The translations under genes were made by a program, and so were the position numbers. A DNA stretch of 64,000 nt from Gossypium raimondii (taxonomy: Eukaryota > Streptophyta > Magnoliopsida > Malvales > Malvaceae). How positions within the stretch are numbered: the first letter of the stretch is position 1; the number at the start of each line of letters is the position of its first letter. Shown one piece after another: positions 33,080 through 45,100 of the stretch. A model generated the notes under the pieces. The model saw only the letters and a list, made by a program, of their open reading frames with translations, was not told where the DNA came from and made no database searches. The stretch is taken from the NCBI RefSeq assembly GCF_025698545.1, contig NC_068570.1, positions 46,457,924-46,521,923 of the forward strand. Direction: 5' to 3'.

Positions 33080-35229
33080 ATACCATGCCATAGTCATGAA
33101 GACAAGTAATAAGAGTACATGAAATTGATGCACTTAATTCTTTGGCAACCGATGTATCCTCTATGTTTTCTATGCTTAAGAACATAACTATTAATGTTTC
33201 AATGGTAATCTGACAGGTCAACATCAAACCAGTTTGATTATATTTCTTGTGAATACTGTGGAGATGACCATTTCTTTTAAAATTGCCCATCAAATCTAGA
33301 GTCAAAATATTACATGGGAATCAAAATTGGAATGGTCTGCAACTGAATTCTTACAACTCTTCATGGCAGAATCATCTAAATTTTCCATTGAGTAATCAAT
33401 GGGCGGACCCTAGCAACTTTTCTATGCCATCTCGACCAAATTATCCGTTGAAATATTCTCAACAAGTGTAACAACCCCCACCAACTGAATCTTCAAGCGA
33501 TCTTAAGAATCTATTGAAGGCATACATTGCGAAGAATGATGCCACTTTAAGAAATCTAGAGAATCAAGTGGGTCAACTGACCAATGAAGTTCGAAATAGA
33601 CCCCAAAGAGATTTGCCCAGCGATAATGAAAATCCAAGAATTTTGAGGAAAAAAATTACAAAGCGGTCACTTTCGAAGTGGAAAGACATTGGAGCCTAAG
33701 GTGGTTGAGGTTAAGGATGGGTCTTCTAATAATGAGGAAATTCAACCAAGTGTTAAAACTCATGATTCACAAAATTTAGATTTGGTGATCCTTGATGAGG
33801 TAACTCTAAACCAGTTAGTTCTGATAATCTAACACATTTGTCACATGCAGATAAATTGCCACAGAAGAGTTGTCTGGTTAAAGCTAAGATTCCACCACCG
33901 CCATATCCTTAATGATTTCAGAAGCATCAATAGTATACTCAAATTAAAAAAAGTTTGGATGACAAGGTGACTTTTAGTGACATCAATGCTACTAAATCCC
34001 CAAATATAGTCAAAGAATGCTATGCTATTTTTGAGATAGAATGGTTGGCTGCTATAGAATTGGAACTTAACTCTCTAGACGATCCGTTAGACCGTATTCT
34101 ACTAGCCCCTAAAACTCCTTCAAATAACCGTTCAAACCCTTCATCTTTTCTAGCTTTTTCTCTCATGTCCCAAGCTAAAAATAGGAAGTCATCAACTCCT
34201 TCTTCCTTCATTCAAGGGCCGACCACGTGGGGAGGGAAAATCAAGGCTCCCAAATTCTAATTTTAGCTGCCCCCCACTAGTATAAATAGGCCCTCACTTT
34301 GCCATTCATTTATCACTCAACACTTTTATCTTTCTCTCTTCATTTCCTCTCCTATCCGTCCTCTCTTTTCTTTCTTTTTCCATTCCCTAAATTACCTCCT
34401 TTAGAATGAGTGTTTGCAAGGCTTGAGAGCAACCCCAATTTAGCCACATTGAAAGATTTTTAGCATGGTTGTTTCGGCAAGAAAGGAAGAGCCAAGGAAG
34501 GAGCAAGCAAGCAGTGCTTCAAAAACCTACCAAAATCGGCTTAGAGTTTCTTTTCTCCTTAATCTTTTATTTTTGCTCAATTTTGTGAACATAATTACAA
34601 CTATGTGTTTTGTTTTCAATAAGATCATGATTGCTTAAACCTGTTGCTGTTAGAATGATTTGATTTCCATGGTTTAATTTATTTAATTCTGTTAAAGGTG
34701 CTCTGTGCTTTCAATTGATTTATTTATGCAAGTAAATCACGAATATGTTTCTTATGCATTGTGGATGTAAAGAAATTATTGAATTAATTAATTAACCTAA
34801 AACAAGGTTTTAATAATTAACAAAACATTTGTATTGTGTATGTTTAATCAATTAGGGATTAATTTTGTAATTATACCAAAATTACTATTACCTTACACGA
34901 CCTCATAAAATGTTTGTTTATGAAATTATAAGTTTATCAACCATAGAAAGATGCTAGGTAGACTTAGTAATTAAATAAATTTAACATCTTTACTCCATTA
35001 AATGAAGGCTAGTAAATGATTGACTTGCCACAGAATCTTCGTAACATCTTTTAATAGAGTTTAAATAAATCTAAGTTGGGAAAGAAAATTATTCTAACAC
35101 AAGCATGCCATTGTGATAACCCTAAACCACAAAGAATTACTTATACGGTTCATGTGGAGACGATAATCTATACTTATCACTTTATTACTTGTCAACGATT
35201 GTGCAAACTTGCAAATTTTTGTCGTACCA
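33080..35229 (+). mobile_element. Athila-like deletion derivative (gag fragment joined to a truncated LTR)
   Basis: 33110-33700 encodes the C-terminal half of an Athila-type gag in broken frames: EIDALNSLATDVSSMFSML, a zinc-knuckle CEYCGDDHFF-x-NCPSN (near 33250-33290), then NDATLRNLENQVGQLTNEVR and the polyproline segment (33890). This is joined at about 33950 to a short piece matching the post-protease linker of the first element (LNSLDDPLDRIL versus LNCVEDPLERIL). By about 34260 it is LTR sequence with a TATA box (TATAAATAGG, 34281) and the same terminal 60 bases as the LTR ending at 7681. Protease, RT, RNase H and integrase are missing. Confidence 0.75.
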
Positions 35230-36354
35230 CTAGTCTCGAGTCAATATACCTTTTGTCTTGAGACAAGGTTTCTTTGAAACATTTTTTAGCTTCGATGTTG
35301 GCTATCTTGAGACACAAGACTGAAAACCTTAAAAAATGTGGCTTAGAAACATTTTAAAAGTATTGGGGGTTCTCAAAGCTTTTGTATAAAGTTGAAGTCA
35401 TTTAAAAACTTTGTTTTTGAGTTTGTTATACTTGAAAATATATTTGGATAAGATTGAAATAATTTATGTAAATTTGATTAAGGGATTTTATAATTAAGTT
35501 TGTTATATAAAAAAATGAAAATCAAAGCTAACAATGGTTTATTGATCGAGTGTTCACCTTCTCTTAAAATAGCATAGATTCAAATCTTAGTTGTATCAAA
35601 AAGAATAATTGAGTTGATATTCTATTGACTCGTGACACTAACTCAATTAAATGTAAGTATAGATAATATAGGAGAGGAAGGGACCATTCTCACATGAAAC
35701 ATTTAAGGAGACAATTCTGACATGAAATTCAAATACAATTCTAATTGTTATAGCGATTAACTTCGACAGGACTACTTTGTCATGAATCATTAGAATCCAT
35801 TATTGAAACCTTGTGATCAAAATGTCCCTCATAATGGGAGACCTATTTGAAGGTTGAACTTGGAAATTCATCACAAGCAACTAGAACCGACACCATGGTT
35901 GTACTTTCGAAAACATTAGTCCATGGTCTCCTGCGATTTGATCTTTTCATGAATTCATGAAAAATTGCCACTTGAGATCTCTTTCTTTTAAGCGATGAGA
36001 AAGGGTTTTTGCTACCATTTATGTGACGTTTAGTATTAGGATAATATTTATTGATAAAATGTGTAAATATTGGAAGTTTAATTTATTATTTTTTTAGAAT
36101 CAGACAAACTGATAGAATCTGCGAACATTGACAGTTAAATTGGTTATTATACCAATAAAATGGTCGCATTATTATTTTTTAGGCATAAAGATAAATTTAG
36201 CTCTTAAAATTTATTCATTTTTGTCATTTTGGTCCTCAACTTTTAAGACTTATTCAAGTTGCTTATTTTTTACGGAAAAGCTGGTTGAACTGTCAAAACT
36301 ATAGTAGTATTGATGTGGCAACTGACGTGATATTTTATGTATACTTCATTGCTA
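35230..36354. other. Intergenic, no gene seen
   Basis: AT-rich; no frame or repeat end supports a gene. Confidence 0.5.
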
Positions 36355-37988
36355 ACATGTGTAACACCCAATTTTAGCCCGGGCCCATATACCTTATATA
36401 TAATAATAATATAAAAACCAGATAAATAAATAAAAACAAATAGAATAAATGTCTCATAAAACAGTCCATTTACAAACTATTAATCCATTTAAAACCCAAA
36501 TAGCCCAATTAGCCCAAACCTGAATTACAAATACCAAATACATGGCCCAAATCATTTCAACCTAAATTACCCCAAATTAACCCGATCAAACCCAACTCTA
36601 CCCAAACCCAAAACACATCAACTCAACCCCAAATCTGATTACAATAAGAAGAAACCCAACACCAGCCCAATGCCCAGCCCAAAAAAAACAAGAAACCCTA
36701 GGCTTCCTCAGCAGCTTTTCGTTTCAACCGCCACAGTAGTAGCCCAAAGCACCTCTCTCCCCAGCGTCTTTGCACCATCACACAGACATCTCTCAGTGGC
36801 CTGACACTGCAACAACCAAAAGTCAGCAAACGGAAGTAGCAGCACAACAAATTGAACGAATTAAAAATTGTAATAGAAGAGAAAAAAAAAAGCGAAAAAT
36901 AGAAAAAATAGGGATTTTTGTATTTTCTGTTTTTGGCTATATAAAGCCATTACAAAATCTGTAGACGGAGACACAGATTGAATACAAAAATCAAAAAAGA
37001 TCTTCGAAAGGTGATTTGAATTTTTTTTCTTTTTCTTCGCTTTTCTTTGTTCTTTTTTTCTTGTCTCTTTTGTTCAATAATAATACTGAAATAAAAGAGA
37101 AAATAAGGTTAGAGAGCCAGGAGTTTACCTGATTAGCCAGATCTTTGTTTGCTCCGTCGCAACCGAAGTCGGGCGATGGTTTGAAGGCCTCTGAGCAGTC
37201 TTTTCTGAGGGGCGCAACCTTGGAATGGGGGGGGCAAACGTTTAGTTTTTTTCTTTAAATTTGTTTAAGGCTGATAACTATTGATTTTAAGGTTTTAAAG
37301 TTGGTATTTATCGTGTGAAAAACGACGTCGTTTAAGGCCTGCTTCAGTGGCCTTAAAACAGCGCCGTATTGGCCATATAACCTGCGCGTGTGACCCGACC
37401 CGGGGAAGGATCCGCGCGTTTTGTATTGTTTGGGAAAATTGCGCGAATGACCCTTGTGCTTTTACGGGGTGTTGCAAATTAGTCCTCATCATTTCTGTAA
37501 ATTTTACCTCGCATTTTGCTGCTATTACATTTCAACCTATGCCACAACACATCGTTTTGGGGATGAGAAAATATTTCCTATCTGGCCCCCATGTAATCCG
37601 AATATTGCGATTTTGACCCCACATTTTGTTTTTAATTTCTTTTTTTCTGTTAACTCGGTTTTGAGTGCGATTTAATCCTTTTTGTTATTTAGTTTTTTTT
37701 ATTAATTAATCTATTGTTATTATTACTATTATTATTAGTAGTAGTAATATTATTATATGTTTATCTTGATATATCTAACCTATATATATATACATGATTT
37801 TATCCTCATGTATATTGTTATTTAAAGTTCTTTTATATATATTATTATCATTTAAGTTTACAATGTATTATTTTATTTTTATATATATATTTTAATGATT
37901 TTTTATCTTATAATATGCTTTTCTCTAAATTAATTTTTATATATTTCTATGTTTTAAAGATTTATATGAATATATTTTTTATAACATA

Positions 37989-37998
37989 CTATTTTATA
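37989..37998. repeat. 10-bp target-site duplication of the Pack-MULE, left copy
   Basis: CTATTTTATA, perfectly repeated at 39450-39459. A 9-11 bp duplication is diagnostic of Mutator-like transposition. Confidence 0.9.
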
Positions 37999-38394
37999 GG
38001 GCAAATGACCAAAAAAAGCTCTTTTTTTTCAAAAATTACCGAAATGGACCAATTATATAATTATTTATTGAAATGGTCCATTTTCCACGAAATCGCGTCC
38101 ACGTCAGCGCGATTTGCTTACGTGGACACAAATCACGCCCTCTAGGACGCGATTTGCTGACGTGGATGAATAGTTTCTCATTTTTAGCTTGGAAAACTTT
38201 GAAAGGCCATAACTTTTCGCTCGGTTGTCCGATTGAGACGATTTTTTTATTTCAAATAACTTTTCGAGATCTACGCGCTGACAAACTGCTGAAGGCAGTT
38301 TGCCGCACTTTTCATCGAAAAAGATCTCTTTTTGTCCCTAAATTTTGATTTTTTCGATTTAAAATTAAATTTTGAAACATTCAAATCATTATTT
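37999..38394. repeat. Left terminal inverted repeat of the Pack-MULE
   Basis: About 396 bp. The outer part is AT-rich, followed by a GC-rich core with AATCGCGTCCACGTCAGCGC and ACGCGATTTGCTGACGTGG. An inner part (GAAAACTTTGAAAGGCCATA...) matches 39011-39449 inverted. Confidence 0.9.
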
Positions 38395-38601
38395 GTAGTG
38401 TGTGTATATGTTAATAGTTACGTACAGAAAAGTCAACTGAATATAATTTTATATTAAATTCATTTAAGTTCTTCTCAAACGACCAATGATTCTAATTGTC
38501 TTAATTATATGAGTTACCAATGCCTTTGCCTAAGCATCGATGAGCTAACATTTTATATAAGCTATTTCTAATTGTAATTAGCACTTTCTATCATTATGCA
38601 G

Positions 38602-38848
38602 GTTGCTTTTCCTAACTTGGAGAAAATCACAATCTGCCATTTGAGGAACGCAAAGAGGATATGGCACAGCAAATTTCATAAGAATTCCTTTTCTATGCTA
38701 AAAGAGTTGACTGTTGAGGAATGTGATGTGCCATTTGAATCTTTTTTGTACTTGTTGCTATTGGGTCAAAAAAGATTTAAAATTGTTACCAACAAGATTC
38801 AAACCAAGGTACTAAGGGAAAAGAGCAAGCATCTTAACCAACTAAGCT
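38602..38848 (+). pseudogene. Captured leucine-rich-repeat exon of an NBS-LRR resistance gene
   Basis: An exon-like frame follows a good acceptor (CTATCATTATGCAG, ending 38601) and reads VAFPNLEKITICHLRNAKRI, WHSKFHKNSF and KELTVEECDVPFESF. Alternating F-P-N-L-x-x-L-x-I and L-K-E-L-x-V-x-x-C motifs are those of the C-terminal LRR region of CC-NBS-LRR proteins of the At4g27190-like group. About 55-60 residues are clearly LRR; the rest to the TAA (38848) is unlike it. About 200 bp of possible intron precedes the exon inside the element. No NB-ARC domain or start codon came with it, so it cannot be a working receptor. Confidence 0.75.
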
Positions 38849-39010
38849 AAACTAATTAATTGATATATTATAAAAATACTGTTATTATCTTAATTATATT
38901 ACTTACGTTCTAACGATTTATCGGACCTATTCCATACACGTGTCAAATCAGAAGAAATAATACAACAATTCTGTAAAAAAAATCTGGTGTTTACTTCAAA
39001 TAAATAAGGA

Positions 39011-39449
39011 AAATAATGATTTGAATGTTTCAAAATTTAATTTTAAACCGAAAAAATCAAAATTTAGGGGCAAAAAGGGATCTTTTTCGATAAAAGTGTG
39101 GCAAACCGCCTTCGGCTGTTTGTCAGCGCGTAGATCTCGAAAAGTTATTCGAAATAAAAAAAATTCGTCTCAATCGGACAATCGAGCGAAAAGTTATGGC
39201 CTTTCAAAGTTTTCCAAGCTAAAAATGAGAAACTGTTCATCCACGTCAGCAAATCGCGTCCTAGAGGGCGCGATTTGTGTCCACGTAAGCAAATCGCGCT
39301 GACATGGACGCGATTTCCTGGCGCGTACCCTGACATCGCGCTGGCGTGGACGCGATTTCACGGAAAATGGACCATTTCGGTAAATAATTAAATAATTGGC
39401 CCATTTCGGTAATTTTTGAAAAAAAAGGGCTTTTTTTGGTCATTTGCCC
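39011..39449. repeat. Right terminal inverted repeat of the Pack-MULE
   Basis: About 439 bp, the inverted match of 37999-38394 plus one extra GC-rich unit (CCTGGCGCGTACCCTGACAT-containing). The same extra block is present in the diverged terminus at 19020-19070, so the left copy probably lost it. Confidence 0.9.
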
Positions 39450-39679
39450 CTATTTTATATATACATATATAATTTATATTGGATTATTTCTTATCCTATG
39501 TGTATATTATTGATATTCTAAAAGTTTTATATGTTATTTATTCAAATTAATATATGTATATTATTTTGCTTCAAATTTATTTCAAATACTATTATTCAAT
39601 ACTTATTTTTATTCTATTTGAATCTATTTTATACTCATACAAAATTTATTTTTAAAACTTTTATACATATGATATATTG

Positions 39680-39681
<2 letters not shown>

Positions 39682-39732
<51 letters not shown>
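39682..39732. repeat. (ATT)n microsatellite
   Basis: About 17 uninterrupted ATT/TTA units within the Ogre/Tat-like LTR. Confidence 0.95.
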
Positions 39733-39733
<1 letters not shown>

Positions 39734-39999
39734 CATCTTGGTGAATCTTTTAAGAAATTGATGATAGATTTATTTATTTTTGAATATTGATATTGATGTT
39801 TGCATAATGTGATTAAAATCATTGTTGCTATTCTGGTTTGAATTTATCTATTGATCATTCATTACTCATTATTCTTTTGCGTGGTATGTTGCCGTTCAAC
39901 CACACTACATTTGTTTTAAAATTATGTTGCATTAAAGCATTAAAATCATCTTATTTCGTAAATTTTTAAAATATTTTGTATTCACGATTCTCGAGAAGG

Positions 40000-40365
40000 A
40001 TTGTGCCCTAACTTACTGGGCTTCAATTCTTTTTGATGAATATAGGTAGCCAAATATTTATTTTGCAATAAAATCACACAGATTCAAAATAAAAAGCTCT
40101 CTCGGGATTTCAAAATGTTTGATCCTAACTTACTGGATATGACATTTTGCTACCTTGAGTTAAAGATTTCTAAAATTAAAAGCAATATTCTGTATTTAGT
40201 AATTTTGGGAAATTGAACCCTAACTTACTGGGTTTTGATTTTCCATTCGACCCAAATAACTGAATATCCTTTTCAAATTTAAATGCATCGGTTTTAAAAG
40301 TCAAAAGATAAACTTAATTTTAAAGATTAAAAATGTTGCGCCGTAACTCACTGGGTGTGACATTT
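40000..40365 (+). repeat. Repeated CTAACTTACTGG motif in the Ogre/Tat-like LTR
   Basis: The phrase CCTAACTTACTGGGCTT and variants occur near 40007, 40124, 40217 and 40342 (TAACTCACTGGGTGTGACAT), spaced roughly 90-125 bp. This is a loose tandem arrangement characteristic of this LTR type. Confidence 0.7.
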
Positions 40366-40686
40366 TCTTTCTTTGAAATAAGAGTGTCTCATTATTCAAT
40401 TCAATGTATTCAAGTTAAAAGGATCATATTTTAAAATCTTTTCGAATTTTCGACGCTAAGACATTAAACAATAGATTCGATACCAATTTTGAGCGTCACG
40501 AGGGTGCTAACCCTTCCTCGTGCGTAACCGGCTCCCGAACCTATTTTCTCAAAATTCGCAGACTAAAATTATTTTCAAGGTGATCCGATCACACCTCAAT
40601 AAAAGATCTGTGGCGACTCCAATTTTCATTTTTAAAGTCGACAACTAGATTTTTTGTTTTATAAAAAAGATGGTTTCGACAACATG

Positions 40687-42394
40687 GATAAATCTTCTAA
40701 AAGTTTTTTATGAACTTTTTGAAATTTGTTGATTAAATATTTATGATTATTTTTAAATTTTTATGAATTATAAATGGATTGTCACGCTAGTGGCCACATC
40801 AATGTCGTTAAAATTTTTAACAGGTCAATCCATTTTTCCTTTCAAAAACAAACAATTTGACTAAATTTTAAATGTTGGAGGCCAAAATGACCCCCCCAAA
40901 ATAAGTAAACATTAGGGTCTAAATTAAAATTTATTCCTATTTTTTATTAACTAGTTTCCAAGTCACTTACGTTGCATGTGATTTTACGCTTTTAATTTTT
41001 AATTAATTTTTAAATAACGTATTTTTAATTATTATTACCTATCATTAATAGTGTTAATTTCTCTTACTTTTTAAATAATATATAAATTTGGAACTATATA
41101 AGAAAGTAAACTATAACATTAATTTGAAAAAAATAGGTAAAACAACTTACAGCAATTATAATAATAGTTCATGATAAATACAAAAGATATTTATATCTAA
41201 TTAATAAACACATTTAATAATAATGGATAAAAATAATTATTGAAATTTGACTTTCTTTTATAAACAATTCCACAAAACATTTTTACATACACAAAACAAA
41301 TAACAAATAGATAAAAGAAATGATTTTAAGGGTACTTACTTCACACATAAACAACTTATGTAAAAAAAATTAAAATAGTATCATAATATTATATTATCTC
41401 ATTATCAATTAAAATAATCTTCGATCACATCTCTATTTTAATGGTAAGTTTTTTAGATGTTACTTAATAGAATATGTCTAACTACTGGATGCTATTTATA
41501 AAATTAAATCTAAATTTTAATTGGTATATAACTCTAATATTAATTGATAATTAATATGCTTGAATTTCTATTCAAGCAATTCAAGTAATAACATTATTTT
41601 ATATTAATAAAATTTTAAAAAATTTAAAAATAAAAATTAACACAACTTTTTTACATAAAAATTTAACTAATAATTATAAATTAAATTATAATTATCAAAA
41701 TTTTCTTATATTTTATGCTTAGAGTTCTATTCAAGTAATAATTTTATTTTAAAATTAGTACAACTTTTTAATTAATATTTCTAAATTAAATTACAATTAT
41801 TTTAAAATTAATTTAGTAATATTATGAAAAATGAAAGGTATTCTCATTGGTTCAAAAATTTTCTAAACTCAGACTTTTATTTATCGGAGGAATGGTTAAA
41901 AATTCAACATCAATGATGTTGGTGACCAAATTGAAAATTCTTGAGGAGTAACTGGTTGTAGGATAGATATTGCCTTATATTGATTACCATATTTTTGTCC
42001 AAATTTTTTACCTTTATTTGATGAATTTTAAAATTGTATAACAACAATTTAATGAAATCAAACATACCTAAAATGTGCTTAGTAAGGATGAGATGGAAGA
42101 CTTTTAATATAATTCAAGTTCCCTTATATACAAGATCAAGATCAATTTTAAAGAAAATTTGATCTCAATAAAATCTCTACTAAAGCGGAGATAATTGAAG
42201 ATATTTTTATTGGAATACGTCAAGGAATTGTGATTGTAATTTAACAAGCTATATTACTCTTGTATATGTTTAGGTTTTATTTACGAATTAGAGGGCACTT
42301 TATTTTATTTATAAACTGCACATTATGCAAATAGCTGGAATCAATTAATTTACATCTAAGCTTTGAAGAGAGAGTGAAACTTAACAAATTTTTT
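40687..42394. other. Intergenic AT-rich region, no gene seen
   Basis: Downstream of the minus-strand TPR-like gene; more than three-quarters A/T with no coding-like frame. It contains the 3' UTR of that gene just below 42395. Confidence 0.55.
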
Positions 42395-45100
42395 TTATTG
42401 TTTTGTAGCATCAATATCTTTTTTGAGCAGATTGACAGCATTCTTAAATTCAGTGAACTCATCTTCATGGAAACATGGTGGGATTGTCATGTGTTGCACA
42501 TCTTTAAAGTCTTGCCAATACTTACGGGCTTCTTCCTCTCTCTGGTCCATCAAGCAAATAATAGCCTACAAATTTAATATTCACAAGTACAGCTATTTTA
42601 GTTAAATTTCAAGTGTTAAAAGAATTGCTTTGCTTTTCATTACAACATTGCGAGGGGAAGGAGACATCATCCATGTCATTTAATCATTATTCTAATTTAT
42701 GACACTTGAATTGGCGTATATATATAACAAGGTACACAAATATAATATTGTGAGAAGAGACGTACCTTTTTTTAAATTTAATTATTATAATTTATTTTTC
42801 TATTTTAAATATAATTAAATAAATATTTATTTATATATTGCATTTATAGCAACTTCAAGACTTGTTTTTTTTTTTGTAATTTTATATTTGATATATCTCT
42901 GTTAAAGTAATTTTCTTTTCTTTTTTTAGTTTTAATTTTATTTTTATTTCAGATTTAATTCTATTAATTATTTTTATTTATTTAACTTTTATTGTGAACT
43001 CTCCATTGATATTTTATGTTGTTATTATTTGATTTAACTTTTGGTTATTTAATTCATAGTTGCATCTTAAGTTAATTCTAATGTTAATCTTAATTCTAAT
43101 TTAAAATTTAAATTACTTTTAATTATTCTACTTTTCATTAATTTTAATTTAATATGGAAGCATTATAATTTCATTTATTTCAATTTTTTTATTTACTTCT
43201 TTTTATATGAGTGTAGAATTAGTTTTTTTTTTATATATATAATGTTTAAAACTATCCATAGCACCTCTCCAATCCTTAAATAAGAGGATAATGTGCTTCA
43301 ATACAATCGAATCCACTTTCTCTTGCACTGGCAACAATGTCAATGCCAACTAAACTAAGACTCAATCTATTATTTTATGACATTTTTATATAGTAAATGT
43401 TAACTTCATTAGAATTTGGACTTATTTTATTCTTTTTAGTAGTATAAAGATTAAATTAATCAATTTAATAATAAAGAGACTAATTTGATTCAACCCCTAT
43501 AATACAAGGACCGTCTAGATACTTTAGTGAATTAGAAAAGGTATAAATTAGAATTTTATAATTAAAAAAGTAAACATGTTCTCAATCATAAGTGAATTTA
43601 TCTATTTCAATATCCCCATTTAAATTTTTTTACTTGAATGCCTACTTATAGCCAACATATAATATTTTTAAATCTAAAAGCTGAAAATATAATGTTTTAA
43701 ATTAGAATTAAAATATCACTTTATCTATCATATTAAAATTAACTTGTTTTAAAATAAAATTTGGGTTAGTATTTGGTACATTGACAGTGTATTTTTTATT
43801 CTACAAATAATCTTAAAAATTGACACGTATATCTTCTTTTAAATATTTATTTTTATTATTTTACTTTACCCATAGGGCACTTGTTAATTCCTAACACTGC
43901 GTACTAAATAATTTCACATAAAATTTATGTATACACTTTAAAAAATTAAAATCTGGTTTTAAAATTTTTAAACTATTTATATTTAAGGCTCGAAAAATAA
44001 ATTGTTTTAAAATACAATATCAAAATAATTTATCAAAATTTTGTATGCATTTTGAAATATTATTTTAAAATTATTTTACAAGTTTTAAAGTTTAAAATAT
44101 TTTTTATAAGTTTTTCTAATAAAAAGTTTTAAACAATTAAATAAAAAATATCTTATTAAAATCTAAATAAATTACATAAGTATTTTTAATTGTTATTTAG
44201 GATTTTGAAAAATAAAGTGAGAATAGTAATTTTATCACCTTATAAAGGGGACGTCGTGCATCAGAATCCCCTCCATCTTCTACTAAGCATTTGCAGTTCA
44301 AAGCCTGTTGAACATCTCCCTGCACAGAAATTCCAAATCAAAAGCCTGTTTAAGAGAAACCTTTTGTTCCAGCGGTTGAATATATATAGCATCCCTCAAT
44401 GTTAGAAATTGGCCAAATACATTTCCCAGTCAATCAAAGCAATTGTTAGAAACCATTAATAATGACAAAACTTGTTGGTCACTTGAGTGGCAGATTGTTG
44501 CATAAGTGGAAACTAGAATTTGATGAAGTGAATAAATTTAAGGAAAAAAAATAGACCTTGTAGATATACAATTCTGCAAGCAGAATTTCAAGCTCGTAAA
44601 CTTCATGCGGTTTGCCTTGCTTTCGGGCCTTTTCCAATGCTTTATTCAACACTTCCATGGCTTCATCTTCTTTTCTGCTCATTTCCAGCCTCGCAAGAAC
44701 ACGCTTCCAAAACAAATGCAGATAACACACTTGGTATACGCGTATAAAATTGGTGAGTCGGAATAATTAGAACAAGATTACAAACCTGAATTTCCTTGAA
44801 ACGAGGATGTTCATCAGCAAGTAACTCCTCCAGCTTTTTGATATCAGCATCAATGTTGGTTGACTTGCCTCCATAATTGTGATAATCAACCAATCTCTCG
44901 AAAGCCAGTTTACCTCCATGAAGGGCAGAAAAGGACATGGACCTTGCGAGCTTCGGCTTTGGTTTCCGATTCCATGCACGGCTCACATATCTCCATCCCA
45001 AACCAATGCATATACCGCCCAGGATGATAAAGGGTGTCACCGTCACTGCTATTGTTCTATATTTATTCTCTGAATTCATCTTTTTAGCCGAGTTTTCCAT
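42395..45100 (-). CDS. TPR-like membrane-anchored protein, four exons (237 aa)
   Basis: Exons on the minus strand: 45100-44786, 44703-44557, 44319-44239, 42565-42395. All junctions are GT-AG in phase 0, giving 105+49+27+56 codons before a TAA; intron 3 is about 1.7 kb. The N-terminus has one hydrophobic segment (about 19-36, TVTPFIILGGICIGLG) followed by a basic stretch (NRKPKPKLARS), so it is likely membrane-anchored. From about residue 85 the chain is helical and TPR-like (RKEDEAMEVLNKALEKARKQ, YELEILLAELYIYKGDVQQA, LYKAIICLMDQREEEARKYW). I do not recognise a named function. It is related to the plus gene at 45520, with matching exon-3/4 junctions. Alternative: the exon 2 acceptor (44705-44704) is weak, so a small shift is possible. 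Confidence 0.8.

Larger units (their letters stand above)
37999..39449. mobile_element. Pack-MULE with a captured NLR gene piece
   Basis: 1451 bp with very long terminal inverted repeats: left 37999-38394, right 39011-39449. The outermost bases are GGGCAAATGACC and GGTCATTTGCCC. The repeats are closely similar by eye, the right one carrying about 43 extra bases (an additional CGCGATTT-type unit near 39312-39360). No transposase is encoded, so it is non-autonomous. The 10-bp duplication CTATTTTATA and the 600-bp interior holding a gene fragment make this a classical Pack-MULE. Confidence 0.9.
36360..40681 (+). mobile_element. Solo LTR of an Ogre/Tat-like Ty3/gypsy element, interrupted by a Pack-MULE
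   Basis: It begins TGTAACACCCAATTTTAG and ends TGGTTTCGACA. ACATG flanks it at 36355-36359 and 40682-40686. Without the nested Pack-MULE and one copy of its duplication it is 2861 bp. A TATA box (TATATAAAG) lies at 36938-36946. The end region contains TCGTGCGTAACCGGCTCCCG and GTGGCGACTCC, which I know from the 3' part of Ogre/Tat LTRs. No internal domains remain, so it is a solo LTR from recombination. Confidence 0.85.

Noticed and set aside
37347..37675. Open frames in the Ogre/Tat-like LTR
   Set aside because: Overlapping frames on both strands without domains, in a GC-richer part of the LTR leader.
38073..38348. Open frames within the Pack-MULE terminal repeats (also 39021-39302 and the inverted copies at 39145-39443)
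   Set aside because: They are the same inverted repeat read on opposite strands, with no domain and no coding signature. The GC-rich core simply lacks stops.
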